Source of the DNA: Bacteroidota bacterium | Lineage (GTDB): Bacteria > Bacteroidota > Bacteroidia > 2-12-FULL-35-15 | Reading direction: 5' to 3' | Assembly: GCA_025963775.1 (NCBI GenBank) | Contig: JAOQAD010000002.1 | Span: forward strand, 1 to 64,000 | Length of the DNA: 64,000 nucleotides | Part shown: one piece after another, positions 7,794 to 15,484 of the stretch | How the letters are laid out: each line of letters starts with the position of its first letter | How positions within the stretch are numbered: the first letter of the stretch is position 1 | Translations under genes and position numbers: made by a program | The notes under the pieces: generated by a model | Told to the model about the DNA's origin: nothing | The model's input: the letters and a program-made list of their open reading frames with translations, nothing else | Database searches by the model: none

Positions 7794-9044
7794 CTATTCG
7801 CTGAGGCTGTAGATGACAAGCCCGCTGCGCATTTTCGGCTCCACCCAGGTGGTTTTGGGCGGCATGATGTTATTTGTATCGGCAATGTGTTTCAGCTGCT
7901 CCATTTCCACGGGATATAATCCGAAGGCTACAGTAAAGCTCCATTTATCCACCTGGTTCTTCAGCTCCTTCATTCCCTTGATCCCTGAAACGAAGCCGAT
8001 GCGCTTGTCGGTCTTAAGGTCGTGAATGTTCAGGATCGGGGCGAGGATCTGTTCTGTGAGGATAGAGGCATCGAGACTCCCGACAGGCTCTTCATTGTGA
8101 ATGATCTCTTTTTTTGCATCCAGCGAATACCAACGGCCTTCGAGGTACATGCTGAAATTATGTTTTTTTGCCGGCTTGTACTCGGTTTCCCCTTTTGGCT
8201 CAATGATGAATTTTTCCTGCAGGCGTTCTAAAAATGTTTCCGCATTCATCCCGTTGAGGTCTTTTACCACGCGGTTGAAATCAAAGATCTTCAATTGTGT
8301 TTCCGGGAAAAAAACACCGAGATAAAAATTGTAAGGCTCTTTGCCGGTATAGTTTGGATTTTTTTCTCTCCTTGAAGTGCCAAGCAATGCAGAGGAGGCG
8401 GAGCGGTGATGGCCGTCGGCAATGTACACGGCCGGGATCTTTTCAAAGCGCTCTTCTATTTGTTTCACTTCTCCCGGATCGCTTAGCACCCACAGCTTGT
8501 GGCGCACGCGGTCGGTGGTTGTAAAATCGTAAGCAGGCTCTGTGGTCAATGTGGTCTTCGCGGTGATCTCATCAATGGTTGCATCATTCGGATAGCTGAA
8601 CAGTACAGGCTCTGCATTGAAATCGCATACTTCGAGGTAATCCTTCAGCTTTTGTTCACGCTCTGTCAGCGTTTGTTCATGGATCTTGATCACGCCGTTG
8701 AAATAATCATCGATGCTGCTGCAGCCGATGACCCCGGTATAAGCATTTCCTTCCTTGAACTGCTGGTAAATATAATACGATGGCTTTTCATCGGTGATGA
8801 ACACATCTTCCTTAATGAAATCAATGTATTGTGCTTTCACTTTCTGCAGCCTTGCCGTTGAGCCGGGCTTGGTGCGCTTTCCATCCTTAAAGTCGGGACT
8901 GATCACATGCAGGAAAGAGTAGGGATTGCTCGCCAGCTTTTCATGCAGCTCTTTTTTATCATAGCCATCCACGGAGCGGGATGCTACGAGGTGTACTTTA
9001 TCTTTTGCAGGACGGATGCCTTTGAACGCGATTATTTTTGCCAT
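7794..9044 (-). CDS. DUF1015 family protein
   Basis: 416 residues. Starts MAKIIAFKGIRPAKDKVHLVASRSVDGYD and contains the family hallmark YIADGHHRSASSALLG near residue 210 and YPNDATIDE. Function unproven; the family is often encoded next to serA/serC in Bacteroidota and a role linked to serine metabolism (some relatives are called kinases of serine) has been suggested. Here serA is upstream on the same strand but separated by the four-helix-bundle gene and heptad arrays. Start ATG at 9042-9044 is preceded by array c. Confidence 0.9.
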   Translation of the reverse strand: MAKIIAFKGIRPAKDKVHLVASRSVDGYDKKELHEKLASNPYSFLHVISPDFKDGKRTKPGSTARLQKVKAQYIDFIKEDVFITDEKPSYYIYQQFKEGNAYTGVIGCSSIDDYFNGVIKIHEQTLTEREQKLKDYLEVCDFNAEPVLFSYPNDATIDEITAKTTLTTEPAYDFTTTDRVRHKLWVLSDPGEVKQIEERFEKIPAVYIADGHHRSASSALLGTSRREKNPNYTGKEPYNFYLGVFFPETQLKIFDFNRVVKDLNGMNAETFLERLQEKFIIEPKGETEYKPAKKHNFSMYLEGRWYSLDAKKEIIHNEEPVGSLDASILTEQILAPILNIHDLKTDKRIGFVSGIKGMKELKNQVDKWSFTVAFGLYPVEMEQLKHIADTNNIMPPKTTWVEPKMRSGLVIYSLSE

Positions 9045-9046
9045 AA

Positions 9047-9451
9047 TTAGTTCGGAGTCGGGAGTTGGTGGTTGGTAGACGGTTTCCGAAGATCAACCGG
9101 GTTCTTCAGGCTGTTCAGTAGCCCGCTGTTTAATTTTGCAATCTCTACAAGCATCTTCCTCGACTTTTCGTGAATCTCATCCGAAATGTATTTTCTCCTG
9201 TAAGCAATGGTTGTACATACTACACATTCCCTTACCGAACGGTTGGAGATCCGGAGAAAGTTCATGAATTCCTTTTTTGTCCCGCTGCTGCCTTCACCAA
9301 TGTTAAGGGAAATTGAAACAGCTGCCCTGCGGAACTGATCGGTCAGTGAAAATTGTTCCGCTTTTGGAAATTTCTCTGTTGTATCATAAGCAAAGTCAAC
9401 AAAATCGAGTGACTTCTGATAGGCGATGAGTTTTTCAAAATTAAATTGCAT
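9047..9451 (-). CDS. Four-helix-bundle protein (S23 / 23S rRNA intervening-sequence family)
   Basis: 134 residues. LIAYQKSLDFVDFAYDTTEKFPKAE, then FSLTDQFRRAAVSISLNIGEG.S and the FLRISNRSVRECVV helix are diagnostic of the S23/IVP four-helix-bundle family, related to the Avd proteins of diversity-generating retroelements; function in this setting is unknown. The last dozen residues (RKPSTNHQLPTPN) are encoded by heptad array c rather than by the family core. The gene splits the serA/DUF1015 pair: its stop lies 2 bases from the DUF1015 ATG, and the whole gene lies between two inverted heptad arrays, as a mobile cargo would. Confidence 0.9.
   Translation of the reverse strand: MQFNFEKLIAYQKSLDFVDFAYDTTEKFPKAEQFSLTDQFRRAAVSISLNIGEGSSGTKKEFMNFLRISNRSVRECVVCTTIAYRRKYISDEIHEKSRKMLVEIAKLNSGLLNSLKNPVDLRKPSTNHQLPTPN
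9048..9084 (+). repeat. Heptad array c (left end of the four-helix-bundle unit)
   Basis: Plus-strand units TAGTTCG, GAGTCGG, GAGTTGG, TGGTTGG, TAGACGG, then TT. It lies 3 bases from the DUF1015 start codon and overlaps the 3' end of the four-helix-bundle gene. Inverted partner of array d (9507-9536). Confidence 0.8.
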
Positions 9452-9506
9452 GAATGAATGTTAAATTTTAATCAATCTTTAATTAAAACCTCTTTACACG
9501 AGGGTT

Positions 9507-9536
9507 AACCGTCTACGAACTCCGGACTACCAACTA
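9507..9536 (-). repeat. Heptad array d (right end, directly behind the serA stop)
   Basis: Minus-strand units TAGTTGG, TAGTCCG, GAGTTCG, TAGACGG, then TT. The first TAG follows the serA TAA (9539-9537) with no gap. Inverted partner of array c with the ACGGTT ends pointing into the four-helix-bundle gene interval. Confidence 0.8.
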
Positions 9537-10490
9537 TTAACTTAATGCAGAGATGATCTTTTCAGCGAGCTCAATCCCGATCCTCTCCTGTGCTTCTTCC
9601 GTTGCAGCGCCAATATGCGGCGTAAGGGAGATTTTCGGATGAGAGAGCAGCGCTTTGTTTGGCGTTGGCTCGTTTTCAAAAACGTCGAGGCCGGCATGCG
9701 CCACTTTGCCGGAGCTCAGCGCTTCGATAAGGTCTGCTTCATCGATCACCCCGCCACGTGCAGCATTTACGAGGATCACGCCATTCTTCATCTGTGCGAT
9801 CTCCTTTTTTGTGATCGATTTTCCGCCGGGAACATGCAGCGTAATGAAATCGCTTTCTGCCAATAATCTTTCAAATGGAACTGTAGCCAGGTCTACATAT
9901 ACTCTTTGTGAAGCACCTTCAATATCGAGATCGAGCCGTGCCTGTGTTACGTATGGATCAAATGCAAGCACCTTCATTCCGCAGCCCAGTGCTATTTTTG
10001 CAACGCTTTGCCCGATGCGGCCAAACCCGACGATGCCGATCGTTTTTCCTTTCAGCTCAATTCCTTTTGCATATTTTTTCTTCAGTGCATCGAACTGCGT
10101 ATCGCCGTTTGCAGGCATCTGCCGGTTGCTGTCGTACAGGAAGCGCACGGAATTGAACAGGTGGGCAAACACTAATTCAGCAACAGAGTGGGAAGATGCA
10201 GCCGGTGTGTTCACTACTGCAATACCTTTGCCCCGTGCATAGTCTACATCAATATTATCCATTCCCACGCCGCCACGGCCGATCAGCTTCAGTCCCGGGC
10301 ATGCATCGATCACATCCTTTCGCACTTTTGTTGCGCTGCGGACGGTAAGCCCAACATAGTTGTGGTCATTGATCGCCGCTGCAAGGCTTTCCTGCGCTAC
10401 TTTTTCCGTGATCACTGTAAATCCTGCCTTTTCAAGCAATGCTTTGCCTTGTGCGTCTATGCCATCGTTGGCCAATATCTTTTTGCTCAT
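9537..10490 (-). CDS. serA: D-3-phosphoglycerate dehydrogenase (short form)
   Basis: 317 residues; first step of serine synthesis, oxidising 3-phosphoglycerate with NAD. Substrate segment TVRSATKVRKDVIDACPGLKLIGRGGVG, Rossmann motif GFGRIGQSVAKIALGCGMKV, catalytic NAARGGVIDE (Arg), FENEP (Glu) and LTPHIGAAT (His) are intact. It lacks the C-terminal ACT regulatory domain of longer enzymes, so direct serine feedback is not expected. serA, DUF1015 and serC commonly cluster in the phylum; serC is not seen here. Confidence 0.92.
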   Translation of the reverse strand: MSKKILANDGIDAQGKALLEKAGFTVITEKVAQESLAAAINDHNYVGLTVRSATKVRKDVIDACPGLKLIGRGGVGMDNIDVDYARGKGIAVVNTPAASSHSVAELVFAHLFNSVRFLYDSNRQMPANGDTQFDALKKKYAKGIELKGKTIGIVGFGRIGQSVAKIALGCGMKVLAFDPYVTQARLDLDIEGASQRVYVDLATVPFERLLAESDFITLHVPGGKSITKKEIAQMKNGVILVNAARGGVIDEADLIEALSSGKVAHAGLDVFENEPTPNKALLSHPKISLTPHIGAATEEAQERIGIELAEKIISALS

Positions 10491-10594
10491 AGTGTGTTTT
10501 TAATTCGGTGTAAAAATAAGAAAAATGTAGGCAGGCCGTAACCCGCTAAATACGAATCTTTACGAATGTACGAATTTGCGAATCTATGGTGCCG

Positions 10595-10664
10595 GTCATT
10601 TCGAGTATCGGGAAAGCGTGAGAGCTTGTTCCCGATATGCTCGTGCCTCGCTACTCGAACTGAC
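10595..10664. repeat. REP-like nested palindrome, 70 bp
   Basis: Begins GTCATTTCGAGTA and ends TACTCGAACTGAC, with an inner dyad ATCGGGAA / TTCCCGAT. Belongs to the GTCAT...TGAC class found at other gaps. Just outside it, around 10548-10583, four TACGAAT-like words are repeated in tandem. Confidence 0.6.
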
Positions 10665-10693
10665 GCCAATAAAATCGAGTTACTCCAACCTCC

Positions 10694-12085
10694 TTACTTA
10701 GTTCCAACAGCCACGTGAAATTTAAGATCATATCCCATTCGCAATTCCTTATTGCTGAAATGATTGGTATCCGGCTTGATCTCTGCCGAATAAAGCATTC
10801 CGCTGGATGGCAATGGAGGCAGCAGGATCAGTGTATCGGAGCTGATCGTTTTGTTGAGCTTTACGATGTGTTCTATGCGTGCATCATTCGCCTCCGTATA
10901 GCTGCTGCAGATGCGGAACTGATTAATTGCATTGTAGCTGAGGATAAGTAAAGCCAGTATGATTCCGCTGTATTTCAGCACATTGATCCTTGCTTCGCTG
11001 ATAAGGCTTGTAAATCCGGCATAAAAGGCAAGTGCGGAACAATAGAGCGCTGATAAAAATGCGGCCATGAACCAAAGGCGCGGCGGGCCGGTTTCGACCA
11101 TTACATACGCCACAAGCAGAAAGAACAGCAGGAGCAGGGCGATGTAAGCGAGTGTTAGTCTTTTGAAGAACAAGCTGAATGGGATTTTAAAAGCATGTTT
11201 TTTGCCAAGCTCTGCGCCAACTACCGAAAAAGGAACAGCGAATGCCAGCACATACACCAGCCGGAAAGGAAGATACAGCACCCCGAATTTCACAATTGAT
11301 TTTCCCGTGATGAAGAGCGTCCTCAGTACCTGGTGTTCCGGGAACAGCTTATCCCGCAGGTAATTCCCCGGTGCAGCTATAAGGATGATGAACGCGATGC
11401 CGAGGAATGCATAGGCGATAATGATCCTTTTGTTGAGAGGCTCACGGATAAACGATGTGAAATTTTCAAACCTTTTATAGCGGAAGACCAGAAAAGCGAG
11501 GATCATCACGCCGTAGATCACCGAATACACTTCGGAAGCGCCGCCGACATAGCTGAAGCAGAGCACTGCCATAATTACGGAAAGGATCTGTTTGTGATTT
11601 CCCAATAAAAAATAACAGCCCCAGGTGAATGCGATCACACTCCAGAGGTAAGAGCTCAGGCTGCAGTACCAGAGCCAGGTTTCACCGATATCGACGCTCA
11701 GGAAGAAAAGAAGACAGGTAAAGGAAATAGCGCAGAGCAGCAATGTTTGTTTTCTCAGCACTTCCCCGAACTGAAAAGCAATGGCAGTAAAGAGCTTGTA
11801 AACTCCGCTGATCAGCGCGATGAAAGAAACCAAAGGCCAGAGAAAGTACCAGGTTTGATCAGTATCCCATAGTTTATAAAGCACATCGGTAACGAAGGTG
11901 GCAGCATAGCGTCCGCACCAGTATAGATATTGCGAGGTCACACCTTCAGCCACGCCATTGTTTCGCACATCCCAGATGAAATAATAATCATCGGTGGCGA
12001 GGCGGGAATAAAAGGAAAGCATGAAGGCCAGCAGCACAAACAAAAAAGCAAGGAAAGAGAGTAGGAGAGTGTAGCGCTTGCTCAT
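10694..12085 (-). CDS. Polytopic membrane protein, DUF6056-like (GT-C glycosyltransferase-like)
   Basis: 463 residues with about ten hydrophobic segments. After the first membrane helix comes RLATDDYYFIWDVRNNGVAEG, an Asp-Asp loop of the kind found in lipid-linked sugar transferases of the GT-C fold; the next segment, SQYLYWCGRYAATFVTDVLY, fits DUF6056 proteins as I remember them. The C-terminal 70 residues form a soluble domain containing LLPPLPSSGMLYSAEI. Likely transfers or polymerises a surface sugar, by inference. It stands alone, divergent from the T9SS cargo gene. Confidence 0.65.
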   Translation of the reverse strand: MSKRYTLLLSFLAFLFVLLAFMLSFYSRLATDDYYFIWDVRNNGVAEGVTSQYLYWCGRYAATFVTDVLYKLWDTDQTWYFLWPLVSFIALISGVYKLFTAIAFQFGEVLRKQTLLLCAISFTCLLFFLSVDIGETWLWYCSLSSYLWSVIAFTWGCYFLLGNHKQILSVIMAVLCFSYVGGASEVYSVIYGVMILAFLVFRYKRFENFTSFIREPLNKRIIIAYAFLGIAFIILIAAPGNYLRDKLFPEHQVLRTLFITGKSIVKFGVLYLPFRLVYVLAFAVPFSVVGAELGKKHAFKIPFSLFFKRLTLAYIALLLLFFLLVAYVMVETGPPRLWFMAAFLSALYCSALAFYAGFTSLISEARINVLKYSGIILALLILSYNAINQFRICSSYTEANDARIEHIVKLNKTISSDTLILLPPLPSSGMLYSAEIKPDTNHFSNKELRMGYDLKFHVAVGTK

Positions 12086-12163
12086 GATCCAAAGCTATGG
12101 AGATACTCAGGAATTACAAAGCAAATTGGTTTATTTTAATATCTTAGCATAAAACACAGGCAA

Positions 12164-13885
12164 ATGAAAAAACATACTTTCCTGTTATTCCTGCTGCTGA
12201 TCTCTTTTTCCCAATTGAATGCACAGGTAAATAACCTTCAGTACAACTGGGCGCAGAACATTTCCCGGAGCTATGCCGGAAGTTTTTCTGTTACGAACGA
12301 CCGGCAGGGCAACTGCATCGTTGCCGGATACTTTTCAGCAACAGCAGATTTTGGCCCTGCTGTGCCTGCCGGATCGCTTACCTCTGCAGGAGGAATGGAT
12401 GCATACATTGCAAAATACACTACGAACGGGACTTTTCTCTGGGCAATAAAAATGGGAGGTGCCGGCGATGACCTGGCCATGGCAGTAACAACTGATCAGC
12501 TTGGAAATGTATTTGTTGCCGGGGAGTTTACCGGAACGGTGGATTTCGACCCTTCTCCCGGAACAGCTAACCTGACAGGAGGATCCATCACAAATACAGG
12601 TTTGTTCCTTGCAGAATACGACTCCTCCGGCGCCCTGGTATGGGCAAAACAAATAAGCAGCAATCACACTCTTGATGTGTATGAAGGAAAGAACCTGTGG
12701 CTGGACAGCCATAAGAACATTGTTCTCGGTGGTTATCTGATCGGTACGGTCAATTTTGACCCTACAGGTGCAGCAGTTCCTGTTTCCACAATAAACAGCT
12801 ACAGGGATGCATTTCTTGCAAAGTATGATTCCCTTGGGAACTATATCTGGGCAAAGAGCTTCGGAAGTGGCGGTGATGACAATGTAACTTCGATCGCAGT
12901 GGATAACAATGATAATATCTTTTGCTCGGGCTTTTTCAGGGATACGGTTGATTTCGATCTTTCTGCCGGAGTTTCAACAATGATAAGCGCTCCGTACGGA
13001 AGTGCATTCCTTGCCAAATATGATGCTGCCGGAAATTATCTTTGGGCAGGCAGCATGAACTCAAGCGCTTTTTTATCACGGCTTGCCACCGATTCGGCAG
13101 GGAATGTTTACATGACGGGCGTGTATTCGGGCCTCACGGATTTTGATCTTTCTGCTGCTACAGCTACCTTGAATGGCACTTCCTCAAATGCTTTTCTTGC
13201 GAAGTACACCGCCTCCGGAAACTACCTGTGGGCAGTCTGTGCAGGCGATCACATGGTAATACCGAGAGGGATCGAGCTGGATCATAAGGGAAATCCTTGT
13301 ATTGTCGGCGATTTCAGCGATACAGCCGATTTTGATCCTTCGCCGTCACTTGCTGAGCTCATACCTGTGGTGTATGCCAATCCCGATGTTTTTATTGCGA
13401 GGTACACTTCCGCCGGACATTTTATCAGCGTGGATGCAATAGAAGGGAGCGGCTTTGAATACGGCACCTGCATTTCGATCGATCCGGATGATCATGTATT
13501 TATATCCGGCCCTTTCACTGATGTCTGCGATTTTGACCCCTCTGCTGCGGTAGCATCCCAAACATCAGTCAGCCTCTCAAATATGAACCTGTACCTTGCC
13601 AAATACTCACAACCTTTAGTGGGGATCAGTGAACAGGAAGAGCATGTTTTCCCGGATGTTTATCCGAATCCCGCTTCCTCTTTTATTTCCATCGCGATCA
13701 AGGCAGAGGGAAGCAACCGGATCAGGAAAACTGTGCTGTATGATCTGCAGGGCAAGCGATTGTCGGAGCAGCAATTGAATGATACAAGGGCGCGCGTGGA
13801 ACTGAGTGGTTTGGCGGAAGGTGTTTACCTGCTGGCTGTACAGACGGATAAAGGAATCACTTACACGAAGATCATCAGGCAATAA
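12164..13885 (+). CDS. T9SS-exported repeat protein with C-terminal sorting domain
   Basis: 573 residues: signal peptide (MKKHTFLLFLLLISFSQLNAQ), then about eight SBBP-like repeats of roughly 55-60 residues with the pattern FLAKYDxxGNYLWAxxxG...D..GNVYxxGxFxGTxDFDxS, then a type A sorting domain from about residue 497 (VYPNPASSFISIAI ... LSGLAEGVYLLAVQTDKGITYTKIIRQ). The repeats should form a beta-propeller-like surface domain; the DFDPS motif suggests calcium binding, by analogy. The sorting domain directs export through the type IX system, with removal of the domain at the surface. Ends in a terminator. Confidence 0.9.
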   Translation: MKKHTFLLFLLLISFSQLNAQVNNLQYNWAQNISRSYAGSFSVTNDRQGNCIVAGYFSATADFGPAVPAGSLTSAGGMDAYIAKYTTNGTFLWAIKMGGAGDDLAMAVTTDQLGNVFVAGEFTGTVDFDPSPGTANLTGGSITNTGLFLAEYDSSGALVWAKQISSNHTLDVYEGKNLWLDSHKNIVLGGYLIGTVNFDPTGAAVPVSTINSYRDAFLAKYDSLGNYIWAKSFGSGGDDNVTSIAVDNNDNIFCSGFFRDTVDFDLSAGVSTMISAPYGSAFLAKYDAAGNYLWAGSMNSSAFLSRLATDSAGNVYMTGVYSGLTDFDLSAATATLNGTSSNAFLAKYTASGNYLWAVCAGDHMVIPRGIELDHKGNPCIVGDFSDTADFDPSPSLAELIPVVYANPDVFIARYTSAGHFISVDAIEGSGFEYGTCISIDPDDHVFISGPFTDVCDFDPSAAVASQTSVSLSNMNLYLAKYSQPLVGISEQEEHVFPDVYPNPASSFISIAIKAEGSNRIRKTVLYDLQGKRLSEQQLNDTRARVELSGLAEGVYLLAVQTDKGITYTKIIRQ

Positions 13886-13916
13886 AAAAGGCCTCCTTTA
13901 CCAGGAAGCCTTTTTT
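13884..13916. terminator. Bidirectional terminator between T9SS cargo and rplT
   Basis: A-tract, imperfect stem GGCCTCCT / AGGAAGCC with a TTACC loop, T-tract. Serves the plus-strand cargo gene and the minus-strand thrS-infC-rpmI-rplT operon. Confidence 0.85.
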
Positions 13917-13951
13917 ATCGTAGCATTAATATTGGTATTCTTTATTCAATT

Positions 13952-14296
13952 CTATTTTACTGATTCAACCACCGCTTTGAAAGCTTCCGGGTTGTTCATT
14001 GCTAAATCTGCAAGCACCTTACGGTTCAGATTTACATTTTTAGCGTGGATCTTGCCCATGAACTGGGAGTAAGATAATCCGTAAGGACGAACACCTGCGT
14101 TGATACGCTGGATCCAGATCCCGCGGAAATTGCGTTTCTTTTGTTTCCTGTCGCGGTAAGCGTACGTTAAACCTTTTTCTAAAACGTTTTTAGCAATTGT
14201 AAGGACGTTCTTACGAGCTCCCCAATAACCTTTTGTTTGTTTTAATACTTTTTTTCTTCTGGCTCTTGAAGCCACCGAGTTAACCGATCTAGGCAT
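13952..14296 (-). CDS. rplT: 50S ribosomal protein L20
   Basis: 114 residues, usual length. [30 protein letters not shown] (read in two parts) and the C-terminal [24 protein letters not shown] are typical bL20; it binds 23S rRNA early in assembly. Last gene of thrS-infC-rpmI-rplT. In other bacteria L20 represses its own operon; I see no obvious operator here. Confidence 0.98.
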   Translation of the reverse strand: MPRSVNSVASRARRKKVLKQTKGYWGARKNVLTIAKNVLEKGLTYAYRDRKQKKRNFRGIWIQRINAGVRPYGLSYSQFMGKIHAKNVNLNRKVLADLAMNNPEAFKAVVESVK

Positions 14297-14409
14297 TTCT
14301 TTTTTGTTTTTTGGCTGCAGTGTCCGACAGTTAACGGATCTTAAAACTGGTTGCCTGGTTTATAATTTGTGAACTGTATTTTAAAATTTAGTTTTTAATG
14401 CCTGCCCTT

Positions 14410-14433
14410 GTTCTCGACTTCGCTCGAACTGAC
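14410..14433 (-). repeat. Solo REP-like hairpin in the rplT-rpmI gap
   Basis: Minus strand reads GTCAGTTCGAGCGAAGTCGA, a hairpin of the TTCGAGCGnAGTCGAGAA class. A related, degraded GTCATTTCGAGTG copy lies near 14730-14746 in the rpmI-infC gap, so the operon carries two such insertions between its genes. Confidence 0.55.
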
Positions 14434-14445
14434 AAACACACGGTA

Positions 14446-14646
14446 CTATTTACCGATTGTCAACATTGCTTTTACGCGAGGCATATCCGTTTTGTCAACA
14501 AGGCCTGCGTGAGTTAAAGCACGTTTCGCTTTTGTTGATTTTTTGGTCAGGATGTGACTTTTGAAAGCATGTTTTCTTTTTACTTTCCCTGTTCCGGTCA
14601 AAGAGAATCTCTTTTTTGCGCCGGACATTGTTTTCATTTTTGGCAT
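14446..14646 (-). CDS. rpmI: 50S ribosomal protein L35
   Basis: 66 residues. [31 protein letters not shown] (read in parts) and [13 protein letters not shown] are the bL35 signature; very basic. Between infC and rplT as in nearly all bacteria, but the gaps on both sides (about 140-150 bases) are wider than usual because of REP-like inserts. Confidence 0.98.
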   Translation of the reverse strand: MPKMKTMSGAKKRFSLTGTGKVKRKHAFKSHILTKKSTKAKRALTHAGLVDKTDMPRVKAMLTIGK

Positions 14647-14784
14647 CTTACCTATTTATTGATTATTAATTAAACTTACACTTTATCATTTTAAACCTTC
14701 CCGCTTTCCCGATACGTTTTTCTGAAAAAGAAAAACACTCGAAATGACTAACCCACTAATCCGTTCTGCGTCAACTTCTCCTGA

Positions 14785-15429
14785 CTATTTCGTTTTCTTC
14801 GGTGCGATGACCATGATCATCTTCTTTCCTTCAAGCAATGGCAGCTGTTCTGCTTTGCCATAATCCTCGAGCTCATTCACAAAGCGAAGTAATAAAATCT
14901 CACCCTGCTCTTTAAACAGGATCGAACGCCCTTTAAAGAATACGAATGCTTTTACTTTAGAGCCTTCCTGCAAAAATTTAATGGCGTGATTCTTTTTAAA
15001 GTTAAAATCGTGCTCATCGGTTTGCGGGCCGAAACGGATCTCTTTGATCACTGTTTTCGCAGCTTTCGCCTTCAGCTCCTTTTGTTTCTTCTTCTGATCG
15101 TATAAGAACTTTTTATAGTCAACTACCTTACAAACAGGCGGCTCTGCATTCGGGGAGATCTCCACGAGGTCCAGTCCTACTTCTCTTGCGATCTCGAGGG
15201 CTCTTGCGATCGGGTAAACACCCTGCTCGATACCTTCGCCGACCACACGCACTTCACGCGCCCTGATCCGCTCATTGATGTTGTGCAGGTCTTCTTTTCT
15301 TCTTGGGCCGCCTCTTCCGAAGCGGCTGTCAGGGCGTGGCCCTGTTGATGCCGGCTTAACAAAATTTCCACCCGGTTTATGAAATGGTGGTTTGTTATTG
15401 CTGTTGCTGTTGTTAAATGGCGCTGCTAT
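14785..15429 (-). CDS. infC: Translation initiation factor IF-3, probable ATA start
   Basis: 214 residues if read from ATA at 15429-15427. The core ([73 protein letters not shown]) is clear IF-3. The frame contains no ATG upstream of the conserved [10 protein letters not shown] segment back to a TAG at 15446-15444; a GTG at 15252 would remove conserved residues. Right behind the TAG comes AGGAGG, an 8-base spacer, and ATA. Rare start codons (AUU, AUA) are a known infC feature because IF-3 rejects them, giving autoregulation. The first 40 residues (N, P, H, G-rich) are a low-complexity extension. Confidence 0.93.
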   Translation of the reverse strand: MAAPFNNSNSNNKPPFHKPGGNFVKPASTGPRPDSRFGRGGPRRKEDLHNINERIRAREVRVVGEGIEQGVYPIARALEIAREVGLDLVEISPNAEPPVCKVVDYKKFLYDQKKKQKELKAKAAKTVIKEIRFGPQTDEHDFNFKKNHAIKFLQEGSKVKAFVFFKGRSILFKEQGEILLLRFVNELEDYGKAEQLPLLEGKKMIMVIAPKKTK

Positions 15430-15437
15430 AGCTTGTT

Positions 15438-15443
15438 CCTCCT
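15438..15443 (-). promoter_or_regulatory. Strong Shine-Dalgarno AGGAGG of infC
   Basis: Perfect AGGAGG, 8 bases before the ATA codon. Notable because Bacteroidota ribosomes normally hide the anti-Shine-Dalgarno sequence and most genes in this window have no such site. It decides the choice of the ATA as the start. Confidence 0.75.
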
Positions 15444-15484
15444 AATTTATTTATAATTCAGTTAATTGGGCTGAATAGTTTAAC

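Noticed and set aside
9047..9451. S23-type protein as part of a diversity-generating retroelement
   Set aside because: No reverse transcriptase, template repeat or variable repeat pair is present near the gene.
15177..15371. Minus-strand 64-residue open frame overlapping the infC 5' part
   Set aside because: Another reading frame of the infC N-terminal region; the IF-3 frame is continuous from the ATA through this stretch.
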